From contig JAILLP010000004.1 in NCBI GenBank assembly GCA_024693065.1, positions 215,305 through 279,304 on the forward strand: a DNA stretch of 64,000 nucleotides, in the 5' to 3' direction. Below the pieces are notes generated by a model. It had not been told where the DNA came from. It did no database searches and saw only the letters and a program-made list of their open reading frames with translations. This DNA comes from Paludibacteraceae bacterium (GTDB lineage Bacteria > Bacteroidota > Bacteroidia > Bacteroidales > Paludibacteraceae). Positions 62,701-64,000 of the stretch are shown here, one piece after another (position 1 is the first letter of the stretch; each line of letters begins with the position of its first letter). The translations under genes were made by a program, and so were the position numbers.

Positions 62701-63741
62701 GTTGTGGTCTTCACTGCTATGTTTGTAGTAGTTGAAGCTGTTGGCGGTGTTGTTGGAGAAGAAGAGCCAGTAGTGGTGCGTGCCGATCCAGATGTTTTGT
62801 CGGTTGTCTTCCGTGATGCTGTTGATGGTTACCTTATCGACGGTGGATGGCAGGACGACCTGACTGTTCGAGAAGCCTTTCGTCTGTGTGTCATAGACCA
62901 GCAGGTTGCCGTTCACGAACCCGATCCATACCCTTTTTCGCGAGTCTTCGTATGTCTTCGCCACGAAGTTGCTCATGAAGAGGTCCGGCGTGTTCTCTTT
63001 TGTGTAGGAGCGAGTCGTGTTGTTGGCGGGGTCGTAGATGAAAAGACCCTCGTTGCGGGTTCCGATGTATAGTTGGCCGTCGGAGGCGTACGTCAGCGTG
63101 TGTATGCGAAGGTCGCGTTGTCCGTTAGGGTGGGGGATGCTGATGTGCTTCATCTCCTTCGTGCGGATGTTGAAAGAATACAGCCCCTTTTGGTAGGAGC
63201 CGATCCATAGCTTCTCCTGTTTGAGGACGAGGCAGGTGAAAACATCCGGCAGCTCGTAGCGTTGCAGTACTTTTGCGTCAGGGTCCAGTTCGAAGAGTCC
63301 GTATTGGCTCAGTACCCATAGATGGCCCTCTTTGTCCTCTTCGATGCCCCTCACGTAGGTGTTGCAGACCTGCAGGTCGATGTGCTTGTATCGCTTGTTC
63401 CTTCTGTCGTAGATGGCCAAGCCTTTGTCCGTGCAGACCCATAGCCTTTTCTGTGAGTCTTCGAATAGTTTGCGGAAATCGTTGTAGTGGACCTCCGCCG
63501 AAGTGTCCTGCTCGCACTTGATGTATTCGTACCCGTTGTATTGTAGCAGACCATTTTCCGTGGCTAGCCAAATGATACCGTAACTATCTGAATATAAATC
63601 GTTAATGTTACTGTATGGCGTGTTCGATTGAGTCTTCAGGGCGGAAAAACGCATCGTCTCCCCTCTCATCTCGGAGGGGATAATCAAACTAAGACATACG
63701 CATACGCATATGATGATGTTTAATGTAAGGCGTCTTTGCAT
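59704..63741 (-). CDS. Hybrid two-component system regulator (HTCS)
   Basis: About 1345 residues, the one-protein sensor-regulator type of Bacteroidetes. Order: signal peptide/anchor (LNIIICVCVCLSLIIP), two seven-bladed Reg_prop propellers in the periplasm (repeats such as GIIWLATENGLLQYNG and RLWVCTDKGLAIYD), a Y_Y_Y domain (TYTFLVKACEQNG), a transmembrane helix (~770-792), HisKA with the phospho-His in IIAHDLRNPITAIVG (~850), HATPase (GIGMDEEQIRKL; GSGLGLMICHEF), a receiver domain with phospho-Asp in IIISDIVMPEMDG (~1139), and an AraC-type helix-turn-helix (VAYNVGFSDPKYFSNCFSEKYG). HTCS proteins usually sense glycan fragments and activate a polysaccharide utilisation locus. None is in the window. 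The frame is open to 63822, but the promoter at 63780-63811 supports the start at 63741. Confidence 0.93.
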   Translation of the reverse strand: MQRRLTLNIIICVCVCLSLIIPSEMRGETMRFSALKTQSNTPYSNINDLYSDSYGIIWLATENGLLQYNGYEYIKCEQDTSAEVHYNDFRKLFEDSQKRLWVCTDKGLAIYDRRNKRYKHIDLQVCNTYVRGIEEDKEGHLWVLSQYGLFELDPDAKVLQRYELPDVFTCLVLKQEKLWIGSYQKGLYSFNIRTKEMKHISIPHPNGQRDLRIHTLTYASDGQLYIGTRNEGLFIYDPANNTTRSYTKENTPDLFMSNFVAKTYEDSRKRVWIGFVNGNLLVYDTQTKGFSNSQVVLPSTVDKVTINSITEDNRQNIWIGTHHYWLFFSNNTANSFNYYKHSSEDHNSITNNAVTSFCENNGTMMIGTDGGGLNIQTQHTKQFTSQREFGNIILDVKKGKEDEFWYATWGNSNIGVTKYNIKTGQKKVYSKGEGNNTLPTNNIHHILIEGDSVWLTTDGAGVCLINDATGEVTSKLNCQSSIFSEENPQWANYIMRDNQGRLWVCTSDGVVCHQNGQRHIYTLNEQNDALAQNESKMCFCDSKNRIWLITTTGGLNLFDEKKQAFSSQFEEYHLPQTLNAITEDNQGNLWITATNEIILFNPDSNIVRHFDMSGDLGGYSFATCAIYKAKDGEIYVGSNNGFFSFHPQEIISKGQYKPVVYLKDLYVNGQKVESQQGTTLNEALAFADTIRLNHDQNHFGIEYFGIDYGQAENLTYYYTMEGHNQQWMFVGKERRAFFTNFDAGTYTFLVKACEQNGDRCSTSKPLTIIIAPAWWQTWWFKALCLLTVFLGFHLVLKLREKRLKQKQEVLERIVAQRTDELRTKNEKIEQQNRKLDETLNLKDRIMSIIAHDLRNPITAIVGNLSLLTNPNRQYDEEERDKKVQQTFKSAKNLQDQMENLLEWARIQNNTILFSPSDYYLDALTKESVTLLQNLLSEKGIEVTIQNNTNNSAHIDQRMVSSIIRNLLSNAIKFTPQGGKINIRISDEQESILWSIQDNGIGMDEEQIRKLSQENHLSSTFGTNNEKGSGLGLMICHEFIIQNNGHWEIASQKGEGTTFTIHFPKGELKQQEESANTTHTITPDMEKSSANKQYKLLIVDDNEEIRTYLNELFSDWYDVRCASNGASALEIATAEIPDIIISDIVMPEMDGKTLCHHIKNEPLTQHIPVILLTTEASIDNQIDGINYGADDYVTKPFNENILKAKVSTLLKNKELQREHIRKNILCTPKIEIPESQENAFLRKINQTISDNISDSNLSVEFLAEKTALSRVQLFRKFKAITGCSPSEYIKAIRLQHAADILASGKHNIADVAYNVGFSDPKYFSNCFSEKYGMTPSQYVKSQNKGE

Positions 63742-63779
63742 TATTCCATATTTAATGTTTGTTACTTCAGGAAACATTG

Positions 63780-63811
63780 CAAAATTACGAATTTTATGTC
63801 TATTCCACAAA
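63780..63811 (-). promoter_or_regulatory. Promoter of the hybrid two-component gene
   Basis: Minus-strand TTTG (63811-63808), 20 nt, TAATTTTG (63787-63780): full consensus. Start of transcription expected near 63773, before the ATG at 63741. A second partial box TAGGTTTG overlaps at 63815-63808. Confidence 0.6.
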
Positions 63812-63896
63812 CCTAATTTCATGTGATTTTATGGGTGTGACATGGAATCCTCGTTTAATCGAGACAGAAACAATCACTCTTCCCTGTTCTCTGGAA

Positions 63897-64000
63897 TAGT
63901 AAATAGTAAATAGTAAATAGTAAATAGTAAATAGTAAATAGTAAATAGTAAATAGTAAATAGTAAATAGTAAATAGTAAATAGTAAATAGTAAATAGTAA
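63897..64000. repeat. Perfect TAGTAAA heptanucleotide tandem array, running off the window
   Basis: About 14.9 perfect copies of the 7-bp unit TAGTAAA to the last base; the true length is unknown. It lies about 85 bp behind the -33 box of the two-component gene. Each unit holds stop codons in plus-strand frames, so it is not coding on that strand. Confidence 0.95.

Noticed and set aside
63897..64000. CRISPR array
   Set aside because: Seven-base units without spacers; a simple tandem repeat.

Overview
The window is chromosomal DNA from a Bacteroidetes bacterium, very probably order Bacteroidales. The evidence is: promoters of the TTTG-N19/20-TAnnTTTG type, a complete Bat (aerotolerance) operon, an 11-subunit-type complex I operon with fused NuoCD and no NuoEFG between nuoCD and nuoH, a MurF-alanine racemase fusion, NspC, a type IX secretion plug protein, a DUF6515 protein and a hybrid two-component regulator. 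Most genes are housekeeping and densely packed. I see no transposase, integrase, rRNA or CRISPR array.

Layout. 1-6379 (minus): nuoL (cut by the window edge), nuoK, nuoJ, nuoI, nuoH, nuoCD, nuoB, nuoA, preceded by a leader holding a 35-codon ORF and an intrinsic terminator. 6931-9346 (plus): aspartate kinase and an EamA exporter. 9485-13493: an A/T-richer accessory stretch with a lipoprotein, tRNA-Leu, tRNA-Gly and two tandem copies of its 5' half, a nucleotidyltransferase-like gene with a radical SAM gene, an orphan gene, and a tiny gene with its own promoter and terminator. 13589-19508: nspC (minus), gltX-waaA, tRNA-Ser, mltG, rpiB. 19536-30199 (minus): parE, then moxR-DUF58-batD-like-batA-batB-batC-batD-batE read right to left. 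30410-35569 (minus): a HU-transmembrane-LysM protein, a second HU protein, a nitroreductase and DsbD.

35747-44855 (plus): PagL-like outer-membrane protein, lipoprotein, stand-alone AICAR transformylase, small membrane protein, OmpH/Skp lipoprotein, UspA-like protein, DUF6515 protein and tex. 45028-52354 (minus): nhaD, tonB, dipeptidyl peptidase III, a secreted protein, an RluA-type pseudouridine synthase, rlmB, rimM. 52488-54528 (plus): TtcA-like protein and type IX plug protein. 54571-55587: tsaD (minus). 55778-59657 (plus): lipoprotein, membrane protein, murF-alr. 59704-63741: hybrid two-component system (minus), with a TAGTAAA tandem array behind its promoter that runs off the window.

The main functional themes are respiration and redox (complex I, DsbD, NhaD, Bat), envelope building (MurF-Alr, MltG, WaaA, PagL-like, OmpH, TonB) and translation (tRNAs, RimM, RlmB, TsaD, GltX). 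The most unusual items are the tandem 5' tRNA-Gly halves with the neighbouring radical SAM/nucleotidyltransferase pair, the HU-LysM protein that could link DNA to the cell wall, small transcription units with tiny ORFs (6416-6608, 13250-13493), and two families of 7-bp repeats.
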